This document shows, piece by piece, positions 1 to 9,145 of a stretch of 64,000 nt of DNA. The stretch covers positions 2,914,001 to 2,978,000 of the forward strand of contig NZ_JAQNDK010000001.1 of assembly GCF_028368935.1 (NCBI RefSeq), in the 5' to 3' direction. This DNA comes from Sorangium aterium. Lineage in GTDB: Bacteria > Myxococcota_A > Polyangia > Polyangiales > Polyangiaceae. The notes beneath the pieces are model-generated. The model was not told where the DNA came from and searched no databases. It saw only the letters and a program-made list of their open reading frames with translations. How positions within the stretch are numbered: the stretch's first letter is position 1; each line of letters opens with the position of its first letter. The position numbers and the translations under genes were made by a program.

Positions 1-283
1 AGAGCACGGTGGAGGGCGATCGCGCGCGCAGGAGGCGCGGTCTCCACGCGCGGCGGCCCGGAGCGCCGAGCGACCGTGACGCGGGCGACCGAGCGCCCCT
101 TCTTTTCATCACCGAGCGGTTCGCCGCGGCCTCAGCCGTGCGCAGCTGGCTTGGCCACGCGCCCGTGTTCTGTAACTGTCCCGCGGTCAGTTACGCGTCG
201 CTGCGCCGCCGTGGGCTCGGGGGGTCCGAGCGCTGGCGCCTGGCCTCGCGAGGTGAATCCCTCTTCCGATCGAAGGAACCGCG

Positions 284-2784
284 ATGCATTGCACACTCCA
301 GAAACACCGCCCCGGAGCGTTCCGGGTGGCTTGCCTGCTGCTTGGGTCGCTCGCTGCCGCGTGCTCGGACGAGGGTCCGGCGCCGCTCCAGGGGAGCGCG
401 TTCGACGTCGAGCGTTACGACCTCCAGGGCGAGTTCGACTGGGAGCGGAGCCGCCTCGTGGCGACGCTGGGCCTCACGCTGTCGCTCACCGGAGACGGCC
501 CGAGGACGGTCGTCCTCGACAGCGCCGTCACCGAGGTGAAGGAGGTCCGGCGCAAGGGCGGCGGGGCGCTCCCGCACGCGCTCGATCCGCAGCGCCAGGA
601 GCTCGCGATCGATCTCTCGAGCGAGCCCGAGGCGATGAGCGGCGCGCCCATCGCGCTCGAGATCGACTACGAGGCGCTCTCCGGCGACGCCCTCCGCGCG
701 GTGCCGGCGCGGATGGGCGATCCGGTCGCCGTGCGCGCCGTCTACACGGTGTCGGAGCCGCTCGGCGCGTCGCGGTGGATGCCGTGCCACAACGCCCCCT
801 CGGACCGGGCCATCTTCTCGATCGCCATGCGCGTCGACGGCAGCGAGGCGATGATCGCCAACGGCGATCTCGTCGGCGACGAAGACCTCGGGGCGCCCGG
901 CCACCTCGTCCGGTACGAGACCGCCTACCCGCTGCCGACCTACCTCATGGCGTTCGCGATCAGCGACTTCGAGGTCGAGCGCGGGACGAAGGGCGATCTG
1001 CCCATCGCGGTCTGGCACCGCCGCGGGTTGCCGGGCGATCACGGCGGGATGGTGGACGAGCTCGCGCGCGCCATCGGCCGCTACGAGGAGCTGCTCGTGC
1101 CGTACCCCTTCGAGAAGTACGCGCTCGTGCTCCTGCCGGACTTCTCCGTGGGCGGGGTCGAGCACGCGAGCATCACCTTCCAGCGCGAGGAGCGGAGCAC
1201 GCAGCCCGCGCTCTCCTCGGATCTCCTGCTCACGACGCACGAGCTCGCGCACCAGTGGTTCGGCGACCTCGTCACGGTGGAGACCTGGGACGACCTCTGG
1301 ATCAAGGAGGGCATGGCGACGCTGCTCGAGCAGGAGGCCGTCCGCGTCTACACGGACGAGAGCGGCGCGGGGACGCTGAACGGCGACGAGCTCGGCCCGC
1401 ATGACGGCGACGCCGTCCGCGATCCGTCGCTCGCGCCGGGCGAGAAGTACACGAGCGGCCCCTACGGCCGCGCCGCCTGGCTGCTCACCCAGATCCGCAG
1501 CCTCGCCGGCGAGGAGGCGTTCTGGTCGGCGCTCCGCGGGGTGCTCGAGGAGCGCCGGTTCGGGACCATCGGCACGGACGATTTCCTCGACGCCTTCGCG
1601 CCGGCGCTCGGCCCGGAGGCGGCTGCGCGCGCGCGGCGCGCGGTCGTCGCCAAGGCGCTCCCGTGGCTCACGGTCGACCCCGCGCCCTCCGGCGGGGCGT
1701 TCGTGACGGTGCACGATCCGGAGGGCGCGCTCGTCGCCCCGCTGGAGCTCGCGTGGGTGGCCGGCGACGGCCCGACCCGCGTGCAGACGCTCACGCCCGG
1801 CGAGCGCGTCGAGGTCGCGCCCGCGCGCCCGGGCGAGCTCCTCGTCGTCGATCCGCAGGACCGCCACCCCGAGTGGGCCTTCCTGAGCACCGAGCACGAT
1901 CTCGAGGCCTACGCCGCGACGCTCGCCCCGCGCCGCGTCCCCGCGGACCCCGAGGGCGTCTCGTGCTTCCTCGACGTGGGCGGCGCGCACCAGCTCGCCG
2001 CGCTCCAGGACGGCTTGCCGAAGGGGCTCGCGCCCGAGGAGCTCGAGGCGTTCGTCGAAGGCCTCGACGGCGAGCGGCCCGGGCGGTCTCGCTCGCCGCG
2101 GCGTGCGACGCCGCGTGCGCGGCGGGCCTCGACGCCGACGTCCGCGGCGCGTGGTCGAGCGTGCTCACCGGCATCTTCGCTGGAGCGCCGTACAGCTACG
2201 GCCTCGACTACGTCGCAAGCTACGCGTCGTGCAGCGCCGTCGTGTCCCCTGAAGAGCTGTTCGCCGAGGACTGGTCCGCGCTCGAGACCGGGCTCGCCTC
2301 GGGCGGCGTCTCCGACGCGCGGCTCCAGTACCTGTCCAAGTTCAAGCTGCCGCCCGAGGCGGCGCTCCGCACGTGGGGCAGGGTCGCGCAGATGGCGAGC
2401 TCGGTGCGCGCGCGCGTGCTCGCGATCCGGCACCTCGCGACGTACCTGGACGGGCTCGACCCGGCTGCCCTCTCGGTCTTTCGTGCCTTCTTCGCCGGCG
2501 TGCTCGGCGCGACCGATGTGTCCGATGTCCTCGCCGCGGATCTCCGCGCCGTGGTGGCCTCCGCCGCGCCCGCGGCGGCCGGCAACCAGGGCGCGCTGGA
2601 CGGCCTCGCTCGGGTGCTCCGCTCGCCCGCGGCCCGCTCGGCCCACCCCGCCGCCGTCTGCGCGGCGTTCGCGTTGACGGGCGGTGACGAGCAGGCTTTC
2701 CGCCGCTTCGCCGCGGGGCTCGAGGGCGCCGACTTGACGGCCACCACCGCCGAGCTGCTGCGCTCTCCCGTCGATTGCCTCTGA
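284..2784 (+). CDS. M1-family zinc aminopeptidase lipoprotein, frameshifted
   Basis: Predicted envelope-anchored metallo-aminopeptidase. Residues 1-27 form a lipoprotein signal with lipobox Leu-Ala-Ala-Ala-Cys. The M1 zinc site is present as HELAH (residues 319-323), followed by the third zinc ligand Glu342 in WIKEG, giving the exact HExxH-x18-E spacing. The usual substrate-binding GxMEN motif is altered to GGVEHAS. The frame opened by the ATG at 284 turns into Arg/Ser/Pro-rich nonsense after FVEGLDGE (about 2072). The natural C-terminal part, an alpha-helical ERAP1-C-like region rich in Ala and Leu, continues in the next frame from about 2080 to the stop at 2784. The catalytic domain lies wholly before the shift, so a protein read straight to 2677 could still be active. 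A GAAGGAA ribosome site precedes the start. The shift may be a sequencing error or a real lesion. Confidence 0.8.
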
Positions 2785-2816
2785 CGCTCGCTCGCCGCGA
2801 CATCGCATCTCCCCCC

Positions 2817-2844
2817 GCCGGCCTCGCTGCAGGGCGAGGCCGGC
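2817..2844 (+). terminator. GC-rich stem-loop after the aminopeptidase gene
   Basis: A perfect 11-bp stem (GCCGGCCTCGC at 2817-2827, GCGAGGCCGGC at 2834-2844) encloses a 6-nt loop, 33 bp after the stop codon at 2784. There is no T-tract, as is common for hairpins between genes in very high-GC genomes. Confidence 0.5.
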
Positions 2845-2884
2845 CCTCTGCGCGGCGACCGAACGCTGCTATGCTCCGCTGCCC

Positions 2885-3499
2885 ATGTCGGAGCTCGTCC
2901 AACTTCTTCGCCAGAACGCCCCGATAGCTCGCATCGCCGAGCACCTCGACGGCCTTACGCACGAGGAGCGCCGCAGCGCCCTGTCGACCACGACGCGCGC
3001 GGAGCAGCGGGCGCTCTATGCCGCCGCGAGCCAAGCCCCCCCGCTCACGCTCGACTTCTTCGTCCCGGACGGCACACCGCGCCGCGTGGCGGTTCATCAT
3101 GAAGGCAGGAACAGCCTTCCTCTCCCGTCCACATTCCGCTCCTTCGAGAAGCGTTTTGCCTTGCCCGAGGACGGCAGCGCTCGGCTCTTCGGTTACAACG
3201 AGGGACTCACGCGTCCCTGGATTGGCCCGGGCTTCTTCGTCGCGGTCCCGACGGCCGGCAACCCTGCGTGGCAGGAGCGTGGCGCCATCGTGATCGACTA
3301 CTTCCAGGTCCCTGACGGCCCCGTACCTGACGGTTGGCCCCGGGTCGTCCCCAACAGCAAAGGACTCCAGTTCTTCGTCTACAACGGAACCCGTGATTTC
3401 ATGCGTCGGGTCTCGAAGGACGTGTCCATCGGCGCCGCGTTCAAGGGCGAGCGTTCGCTCGACCATTACTTCACGCTCTGCCGCTCGCCGTCTGCCTAG
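2885..3499 (+). CDS. Hypothetical cytoplasmic protein, 204 aa
   Basis: I do not recognise a family. The protein has no signal peptide or membrane segment. Residues 1-50 look helical and charged (SELVQLLRQ, THEERRSALS), while residues 55-200 look like a compact beta-rich domain with many aromatic residues (LDFFVPDG, FGYNEGLTRPWIGPGFFVAV, IDYFQVPDGPVP, LQFFVYNG). Codon use and G/C at third positions fit a real gene, and a hairpin separates it from the aminopeptidase. No clear Shine-Dalgarno sequence precedes the ATG at 2885, which follows a short AT-poorer stretch. It is followed by the hexamer array, so it is probably monocistronic. N-terminal helices plus a C-terminal globular domain would suit a small binding protein, but no function is claimed. 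Confidence 0.75.
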   Translation: MSELVQLLRQNAPIARIAEHLDGLTHEERRSALSTTTRAEQRALYAAASQAPPLTLDFFVPDGTPRRVAVHHEGRNSLPLPSTFRSFEKRFALPEDGSARLFGYNEGLTRPWIGPGFFVAVPTAGNPAWQERGAIVIDYFQVPDGPVPDGWPRVVPNSKGLQFFVYNGTRDFMRRVSKDVSIGAAFKGERSLDHYFTLCRSPSA

Positions 3500-3634
3500 C
3501 CGATCCCTGTCAGATCGTATTCCCCCGTCCCCCATCGACACGGCGATAGGCCCCGCCCCCTCATGGGCGTTAACCACGCTCGTTCGGTCACGCTCACGGC
3601 TCGAAGCCGGCCCCCCCCTCCACCGGTCACCAAC

Positions 3635-3858
<224 letters not shown>

Positions 3859-3909
3859 GTTCGGATGTAGGAGAACGCGGCGCGAAGCTTCGTGAACGCC
3901 TATGCCCCC

Positions 3910-4572
3910 CTAGTTTGGCGGGGTCCCCCCAGCCAGCCGCGACAGCATCCCCTTTCGCAGGAGCCCCACCTTGTTCCTCATCGCGGTCACCTGTTGCCGC
4001 ATCCCGTCCGCCTGCTCAGCCAAGTCGACGATCCCCGCGGCCGTCGCCACCTGAGCCAGCGCGCGCGCCTCGTCGGCGAGGCGCCCCATTCGCCCTTCCA
4101 CCTCGTCCATCGCTGCCACCACCTCGTGGATCTGCTCCGGCGTCGTCGCCTCCCGCTGGCGCGCCGCGGTCTCCTGCACCAGCTGGTTGATGCTCCGCCC
4201 TTCCTCCCCGAGCGCCGCGAAGCGCTGGAACAGCTCCCCAAGCTGCTCCGCCCGCCGCTTGATCTCCTCGCCGCGCGCCGCGAGCGCCGTGGCGGTCGCC
4301 TCGTGGCGATCCCGCGCCGCTGCGATCGCCGCGATGAGCGACCCGAGCGCCATGCTCACGCGCTGCTGCGCCTCGGCGGCCTCGGTCGTCGACTTCGCCG
4401 CGCGCTCGATTCCCTTGCGTGTATCGAGGGAAAGCCGCCGCGCCGACTCCGCGAGCTCCTCGAAGCGGACGAGCTCACGCTCGAGCGCGCACGCCGCTTC
4501 TGCGAGCTCGCCCCCGCCCTTGCCGTGATCGTCCTTCCCACCCCCGCGGCCGTTCTTCTCGCGCTTGTTCAC
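3910..4572 (-). CDS. Coiled-coil protein, 220 aa, GTG start
   Basis: A predicted cytoplasmic, almost entirely helical protein. After a basic and Gly-rich head (NKREKNGRGGGKDDHGKGGG), residues 25-200 are heptad-like and rich in Ala, Glu, Arg and Gln (for example EELAESARRLSLDTRKGI and EVVAAMDEVEGRMGRLADEA), with no membrane segment. The layout recalls chemoreceptor-like or laminin-like coiled coils, but the conserved methyl-accepting hairpin tip is not visible, so no function is assigned. The GTG at 4570-4572 is chosen because AGGGAGAG lies six bases upstream; the open frame continues further upstream without a better start. It is divergent from the AgmX-like lipoprotein and shares a 129-bp intergenic region with it. 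Its 3' end faces the hexamer array. Confidence 0.7.
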   Translation of the reverse strand: MNKREKNGRGGGKDDHGKGGGELAEAACALERELVRFEELAESARRLSLDTRKGIERAAKSTTEAAEAQQRVSMALGSLIAAIAAARDRHEATATALAARGEEIKRRAEQLGELFQRFAALGEEGRSINQLVQETAARQREATTPEQIHEVVAAMDEVEGRMGRLADEARALAQVATAAGIVDLAEQADGMRQQVTAMRNKVGLLRKGMLSRLAGGTPPN

Positions 4573-4649
4573 ATCGCACTCTCCCTGCGCTGCCTGTCCC
4601 ACCTCCCGGGAGGCCCCGCCGTTTCGCCCGCAGGCGATGTCCGGACCGG

Positions 4650-4655
4650 TATACT
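4650..4655 (+). promoter_or_regulatory. Candidate -10 box (TATACT) for the AgmX-like lipoprotein
   Basis: TATACT lies 46 bases before the ATG at 4702, inside one of the few AT-rich spots (GGTATACTGTATCAAAA) in the divergent intergenic region. No convincing -35 box is seen 17 bp upstream, so the assignment is tentative. Confidence 0.35.
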
Positions 4656-4701
4656 GTATCAAAACGGCGGCTCGTACGTCGAACGCACCTCGGAGGAACG
4701 G

Positions 4702-5862
4702 ATGCGAAGCGCGTGGCTCGTCCTCGTCGGAGTTCATGCCCTGCTGGCCTGCGGGGCGGCGCCGCAGAGAGAGCCCGCCGCCGATGCCGACCCCACGCAC
4801 GTCGGGGTCACCGCCCCCCGCGCCGTCCCGGAGGGCTCGACCCGTGAAGCGCGCGCCGCCCTGCGCTCGCCCGAGGAGAAGGAGCGCGCCGCCCTGCGCC
4901 CGTCCAGGAGCACGCGCGCCCGCGACGCCGCGCCCGAGGCCCCCAAGCCGCGCGCCCCGATCCCGCTGTCCAACAAGGCGAGCACGCCTGCCCGCTCCGC
5001 CGGGAACGCCCCTCCGCCCGCCCGCTCGCCCGTGAAAGAGCGCGCCCCGATCCCGCTCCCCGGGAAAGGCAGCGCCGCGCGCTCGATCGAGACCGATTGC
5101 AAGGCGCTCGGCCCGGAGGTCCAGAAAGCCTCGAGGATGATCGAGGTGCTCCGGCAATCCGACCTGAACACGCCGCCCGACGTGCTCGGGAGGATCGCGG
5201 ATCGGCTCGACCTCTGGGCCCGCGCGGCCGCGGTCCACACCTCCGATCCTGAGCTCGACCAGGGCGCCAAGGACATCCGGGAGAGCTACGCCCGGACCGG
5301 CGCCGCGACCCGCAAGCTCCAGGCGTCGCTCGACACACACGACCGCAAGAAGGCGGGTGTCGCCCGCGCCGGCCTGGAGAGGGAGCTCGACCAGGATGCC
5401 AAGGTCGTGAGGGGCATCGCCGCCCGTTGCAAGAGCAACCCCTATGAGCCGAGCAAGGGCAAAGCCCACATCCCGCCTCACATCGTGCGGAGCGTCGTCC
5501 AGGAGCGCTTCGGCGAGATGCGCGCTTGCTTTGAAAAGGGCCTTCGCCAGAACCCCAAGCTCCAAGGGCGCCTGCCCGTGCACCTCGTCGTCGACGGAGA
5601 AGGGAAGGTCACCTACGCGGGTGACGCCGACCGCCCGCCTGAGGACGCGCCGCTCCTCATCGCGCTGCCCTCGCCCGGCGCGACGCCGCCGTCGTCTCCC
5701 GCTCCCCCGCTCCGTGATGCCAAGGTCGTCGGCTGCGTGCTCGACGTCTTCCGCGGCCTCCGATTCCCCTCCGCCGCAGACCGCAAGAGCGTTGCGACGG
5801 TGGTCTATCCCGTCGTCTTCGGTGTGGACGACAACCGCTCTCCAGCGACCTCCTCCAGGTGA
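4702..5862 (+). CDS. Lipoprotein with AgmX/PglI-type C-terminal domain
   Basis: A 386-residue predicted lipoprotein: residues 1-17 are a signal with lipobox LLAC. Residues 18-130 are a low-complexity Ala/Pro/Arg linker with a repeated RAPIPL motif. Residues 130-255 are helical (VQKASRMIEVLRQ, ERELDQDAKVVRGIAARC). Residues 265-380 show the pattern of the myxobacterial AgmX/PglI C-terminal domain: VQERFGEMRACFEKGLRQNPKLQGRL, a VDGEGKV turn, then VVGCVLDVFRGLRFP and VVYPVVFG. In that family the domain occurs in gliding-motility and envelope proteins and in lipoproteins of unknown function. The ATG at 4702 has a good GGAGGA site. The gene stands alone, divergent from the coiled-coil gene, so its exact role is unknown. 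Confidence 0.75.
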   Translation: MRSAWLVLVGVHALLACGAAPQREPAADADPTHVGVTAPRAVPEGSTREARAALRSPEEKERAALRPSRSTRARDAAPEAPKPRAPIPLSNKASTPARSAGNAPPPARSPVKERAPIPLPGKGSAARSIETDCKALGPEVQKASRMIEVLRQSDLNTPPDVLGRIADRLDLWARAAAVHTSDPELDQGAKDIRESYARTGAATRKLQASLDTHDRKKAGVARAGLERELDQDAKVVRGIAARCKSNPYEPSKGKAHIPPHIVRSVVQERFGEMRACFEKGLRQNPKLQGRLPVHLVVDGEGKVTYAGDADRPPEDAPLLIALPSPGATPPSSPAPPLRDAKVVGCVLDVFRGLRFPSAADRKSVATVVYPVVFGVDDNRSPATSSR

Positions 5863-5998
5863 CGCACAGCGCAATCGCGGCAGCGGGGCGCTGGCCCCTT
5901 GCCGTCCGAGCGAGGCCGACGCCAAGCACGCTCAGCCTCACTTGCACCACTTGCAAAGTTATTTCCTTCTCAGGGGCCTGGGGGTAAGCATTCCGCCG

Positions 5999-7141
5999 AT
6001 GAAGCTCTCGCTCACCGAGCTCCAGGACATCCGCCGCACGCTCGCGGCGCGCATCGTCTTCGGCCTCTCCACGCCCGGCACCGAGATCGCCGCGCTCCCT
6101 GCCTACCTCGCGCCGCCGCCGGGAGGGATGATGGGCCGCGCCGTGGTGGTCGACGCTGGGGGCACGAACCTGCGCGCCGCCATCGTGGAGCTCTTGCCGG
6201 GCGGCGAGTCGCGCATCGTCGCCGGGCCCGTGCCTGCGAAGTTCCCGGGCGGGCCGGAGATCGCGGGCGACGCCTTCTTCGATGTGCAGGCGGAGCTGGT
6301 CGAGCGCCTGGGCGCCGTGCATGGCCTGCCGGTGGGGTACTGCTTCTCGTATCCGTCGGAGACGCTGCCGTCGCTCGACGCGCGGCTGCTCCGCTGGACC
6401 AAGGGCGTCCAGATCGCTGGGGTCGAGGGCACCAGCGTGGGCGAGCGGCTCGGCCGGGCGCTCGGCGCGCGGAGGCTCCGGCCCGGTCCGGTCCGGGTGC
6501 TGAACGACACGGTGGCGAGCCTGCTCGGGGGTGCCTTCGCGCACGGCGGGTCGCAGCCCGCGGCGTTCATCGGGCTCATCGTGGGGACGGGGACCAACAT
6601 GGCCACGTTCCTCCCGGCCGGCCGGATCCCGAAGCTCAAGACGGGTCACTTCGTCGCGCCGATGGCGGTCAACCTCGAGAACGGAAACTTCAACCCTCCG
6701 CACCTCCAGCCGTTCGACGCGGAGCTCGACGCGACCTCGGAGAACCCCGGAGCACAGCGGTTCGAGAAGGCGGTGTCCGGGGCCTACCTGCCCCGACTCT
6801 TCGGGCGGCTGTTCCCCGAACATGCCCCGCTGACGAGCGCCGCGGATCTCGTGCGGCTCCGCGATGAGGGCGCCGAGGAGACGCGGCAGGTGGCCGGCGA
6901 CCTGCTCCAGCGCTCGGCCGATCTCGTGGCGGCGGGGCTCGCGGCCGTCACCGACGTGCTCGACAGCCCTCCTGGGGTCGGCATCCTCGCGGAGGGCAGC
7001 CTCTTCTGGGGCGATCCTCGCTATGCGCCGCGGGTGCAAGAGACGCTGCGCGCCCTCGTCGGCTCGCGGGTCGAGCCCCGGATCGCCCGTCTCGAGCACG
7101 TCAACCTCATCGGGTCGGCCTGCGCCGCGCTGTTCGCCTGA
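5999..7141 (+). CDS. Eukaryotic-type hexokinase (ROK-unlike)
   Basis: Predicted ATP-dependent hexose kinase, 380 residues and cytoplasmic. It carries the landmarks of the eukaryotic hexokinase family (PF00349/PF03727) rather than bacterial ROK or glucokinase: the phosphate-1 loop VVDAGGTNLRA (residues 50-60), the sugar-binding stretch YCFSYPSE followed by LLRWTKGVQIAGVEG, the catalytic aspartate in VLNDTVASLLGG (Asp170), the adenosine-side motif LIVGTGTNMA, and a C-terminal EGSLFWG. It is shorter than yeast or mammalian half-hexokinases (about 450 residues). The ATG at 5999 follows GGGGGTAAG. It stands alone between the AgmX-like lipoprotein and an 86-bp inverted-end element. Sugar specificity cannot be read from sequence. 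Confidence 0.85.
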   Translation: MKLSLTELQDIRRTLAARIVFGLSTPGTEIAALPAYLAPPPGGMMGRAVVVDAGGTNLRAAIVELLPGGESRIVAGPVPAKFPGGPEIAGDAFFDVQAELVERLGAVHGLPVGYCFSYPSETLPSLDARLLRWTKGVQIAGVEGTSVGERLGRALGARRLRPGPVRVLNDTVASLLGGAFAHGGSQPAAFIGLIVGTGTNMATFLPAGRIPKLKTGHFVAPMAVNLENGNFNPPHLQPFDAELDATSENPGAQRFEKAVSGAYLPRLFGRLFPEHAPLTSAADLVRLRDEGAEETRQVAGDLLQRSADLVAAGLAAVTDVLDSPPGVGILAEGSLFWGDPRYAPRVQETLRALVGSRVEPRIARLEHVNLIGSACAALFA

Positions 7142-7348
7142 TCGGCCGCGCGCCGCTGCCCCTCGCCGCTCGCTGCGCGGCGCGGGAGGCGTCGGACCTC
7201 TCGGCGCGCAGGCTGCTCGGCCAGGCGGGAGCACAGGGATGCCCGGAAATCTTCGCCCGATCCGGCCTTCGCGGGACCGGTCCAGCACGGCAACGCCCGC
7301 GCCCGCCTGGCTGCGCGACGTCCCCGTGGGCGGTTCGGGGCGGCAGGA

Positions 7349-7434
7349 TCACACATTTCTGGCCGAATCCGTTTTTTGCGACCACCATGACGCAGCGTTG
7401 ACCCCCTGGGAGGAGTTCGGCCGGTGATGTGTGA
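7349..7434. repeat. 86-bp element with 19-bp inverted ends in the 7142-7538 gap
   Basis: The ends read TCACACATTTCTGGCCGAA (7349-7367) and TTCGGCCGGTGATGTGTGA (7416-7434), matching at 16 of 19 positions when inverted. The interior holds a T6 run (7372-7377). No target duplication is evident. It could be a miniature transposable element or a bidirectional terminator. The remainder of the 397-bp gap shows no gene. Confidence 0.45.
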
Positions 7435-7538
7435 AACAACAGCGCGCTTCGCCTCGACCGGACCGGTCGGGCGGGTGGGGCGCTTCCGGTCGTCGCGGGC
7501 GGGCCCCGGTAGCCGGAATAGCTATTGTCTTTAGAGAG

Positions 7539-8006
7539 ATGCTCCCGTCGAACCGCAGACTCGCGTTCCGCAGGCAGCCGCACCTGCTCGATGACACCGG
7601 GAGCGTCGGCGTGTGGATCACGCAGCCGGCGGGCATGGTCGTGCAGCTCCTGCGGGAGACGGTGGCGACCGGTGAGGCGGCGCGGTTCATCTCGGTCGAC
7701 GCGTACCAGAAGCTCGTGGGCGTCATGCGCCCGGGGGAGCGGGCGTTCTTCATCTACGACATGGCGCTCATGGTGCGGTACGAGAGCGAGGCGCGCGTGA
7801 TCCTGACCCAGTGGGGGCTCAACGTGCGCGACAAGATCGAGCACATCGTCGTCCGCCCGCCCCCGGAGATGAACAAGCTCGGGCGCATGGGGATCCAGAC
7901 GATCGGGGCGGCGATGAGCCTGGCGGGGGTGCAGCTCGACATCGTCGACGACCTGGAGCCGTTCCTGCGCGAGCAGAACCTGCGGCCGCGGATCAGCCTC
8001 ACCTGA
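7539..8006 (+). CDS. Conserved-looking hypothetical protein, 155 aa
   Basis: A cytoplasmic protein with alternating strands and helices: GSVGVWITQPAGMVVQLL, ARFISVDAYQKLVGVM, ERAFFIYDMALMVRYESEARVILTQWG, KIEHIVVRPPPEMNKLGRMGI and AAMSLAGVQLDIVDDLEPF. The order (an opening strand pair, an FIYDMALM strand-helix, a mid VVVRPPP strand, and a helix ending in a short strand) resembles SpoIIAA/STAS-like folds, but the usual D-S-x-G phosphorylation loop is missing, so this is only a structural guess. The ATG at 7539 follows TTTAGAGAG. Upstream in-frame starts read through Arg/Gly-rich sequence with non-coding codon use and were not chosen. It is monocistronic. The function is unknown. Confidence 0.65.
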   Translation: MLPSNRRLAFRRQPHLLDDTGSVGVWITQPAGMVVQLLRETVATGEAARFISVDAYQKLVGVMRPGERAFFIYDMALMVRYESEARVILTQWGLNVRDKIEHIVVRPPPEMNKLGRMGIQTIGAAMSLAGVQLDIVDDLEPFLREQNLRPRISLT

Positions 8007-8242
8007 GGTCGGGTCGTAGCTCGGGGAGGCGAGGCCCTCGGCGCGCTCGCCTCGGCGTCGCCCCTCGGGGCCGCGCCGACGCGGAGTTGCGAGGTCGCTC
8101 CCTCGTCGGGTCGGATCTCGTCTTGACCGGGGCCACCGAGTCGACCGGGCCATCGAGACACGACTGTACCGTCTCGATGGCGGCACGACAGGCGCTCTCG
8201 CCGCCGTGGCCGTCAGTCGCCGCGAGGCACCCTTCTACGTGG

Positions 8243-8476
8243 TCAACTGGGTTGTTCGGATCGCCTCCCGGGGGCTTTTGCGATGTCGTCCGCGGCCTCA
8301 TCTCGGGCGGCTCGCTCCGCTCTGCAGTCCTCGCAGTAGCGCTCAGCGTCCCAGTTGACGTCCTCGAGGCCCAGCCTCCGCACCCACGCGAGCTCCCACC
8401 TCTCCCTCGCGCTCAGACGGCTCACGTTCCCCGAGCGGGGCATATCGCTGGTGTTGTTCCGTCGGTGGTTGGACAT
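8243..8476 (-). CDS. Small charged protein with a CxxC motif, 77 aa
   Basis: A short ORF with a good Shine-Dalgarno (GGAGGAG, 9-11 bases before the ATG at 8474-8476). It encodes a charged helical protein (RLSARERWELAWVRRLGL, then AERYCEDCRAERAARDEAA) with one Cys-x2-Cys and no signal peptide. Codon use is consistent with coding and the start lies beside an AT-richer region that could hold a promoter. No family is recognised. Because no second CxxC is present, a full zinc finger is not supported. It might also be a chance ORF in this gene-poor stretch. Confidence 0.45.
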   Translation of the reverse strand: MSNHRRNNTSDMPRSGNVSRLSARERWELAWVRRLGLEDVNWDAERYCEDCRAERAARDEAADDIAKAPGRRSEQPS

Positions 8477-8806
8477 GGGCGGGCGCTCCTCCCGAGCTGC
8501 GGCCGCCCATTCTGCCGTCAACGACGCTGCTCGCCAAGGGTCCTCTCGCCTGGATCACCCACGAAAACGATAACTTACGTTGGCCGTCTGAAACTGTCAC
8601 CGCATCAGATGATTTCTTTTCACTGCTTGCGGCGCTCGCCTGTCGCTGGAATCCGGAGACCAGAAGGAACAGCAACAGAACGATCGATGCCCACCCCCGG
8701 TCCGTGCTCGGCGCTTCGCGCCTGCGCGCGGCCCGCCCCTCCCAGGTCCCGCGCTCCGCGCGTGACGGGAGGGGTGCGTCGGTCGACCGCCGCGCGGTCG
8801 TCATGG
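8477..8806. other. Gene-free stretch
   Basis: No convincing gene on either strand. Bases 8555-8625 are AT-richer than the surroundings (for example AAAACGATAACTTACG and GATTTCTTTTCACTG) and could hold the promoter of the small minus-strand gene ending at 8243. Ribosome sites and plausible codon use are absent in the overlapping ORFs. Confidence 0.5.
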
Positions 8807-8923
8807 TCACCCGCCTCCGAGGCGCGCCAGCACGCACGTCACGTTGTCCGGACCCCCGTACTCGTTGGCGATGTCCACGAGCAGGCTCGCCGCGAGGCTC
8901 AGGTCCCGGTGCCTCGCCAGCAC
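8807..8923 (-). pseudogene. 3' remnant of a PP2C-type protein phosphatase gene
   Basis: The last 38 residues of a minus-strand frame read like the end of a PP2C (PPM) Ser/Thr phosphatase: VLARHRDLSLAASLLVDIA followed by NEYGGPDNVTCVLARLGGG. The GG-PDNVT segment carries the final metal-binding aspartate of that family, and the preceding ALV-type helix is also in place. None of the upstream metal motifs (DGMGG, the GDSR-like loop) appear in the bases before 9146, so the gene is cut to its tail. PP2C enzymes counteract the kinases abundant in myxobacteria. This one cannot be active. Confidence 0.6.
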
Positions 8924-9145
8924 ACCCGCGATTCGCGCTTCCGGCCCCCCGGCACCGCGCAGCACGAAAGCGGCGGCGCCGGGAGGCGTGCGCGCCCGCG
9001 CGGCGGGCGGCAAAGATCCTGCGGGAGAGCCGGGGAAAACGGGACGCCGACGGGTGTGGTGGGGGAGATCACGGCCTGCGCTGGCGGTCAGTTGCCGCCG
9101 CCCTGTGGGCGCCCCGCTGCTTCCGCCCGCGAGGTCCAGCTGCGC

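Noticed and set aside
1-283. Partial gene at the left edge
   Set aside because: No frame has coding-like residues or domain signals; the region appears to be the leader of the peptidase gene.
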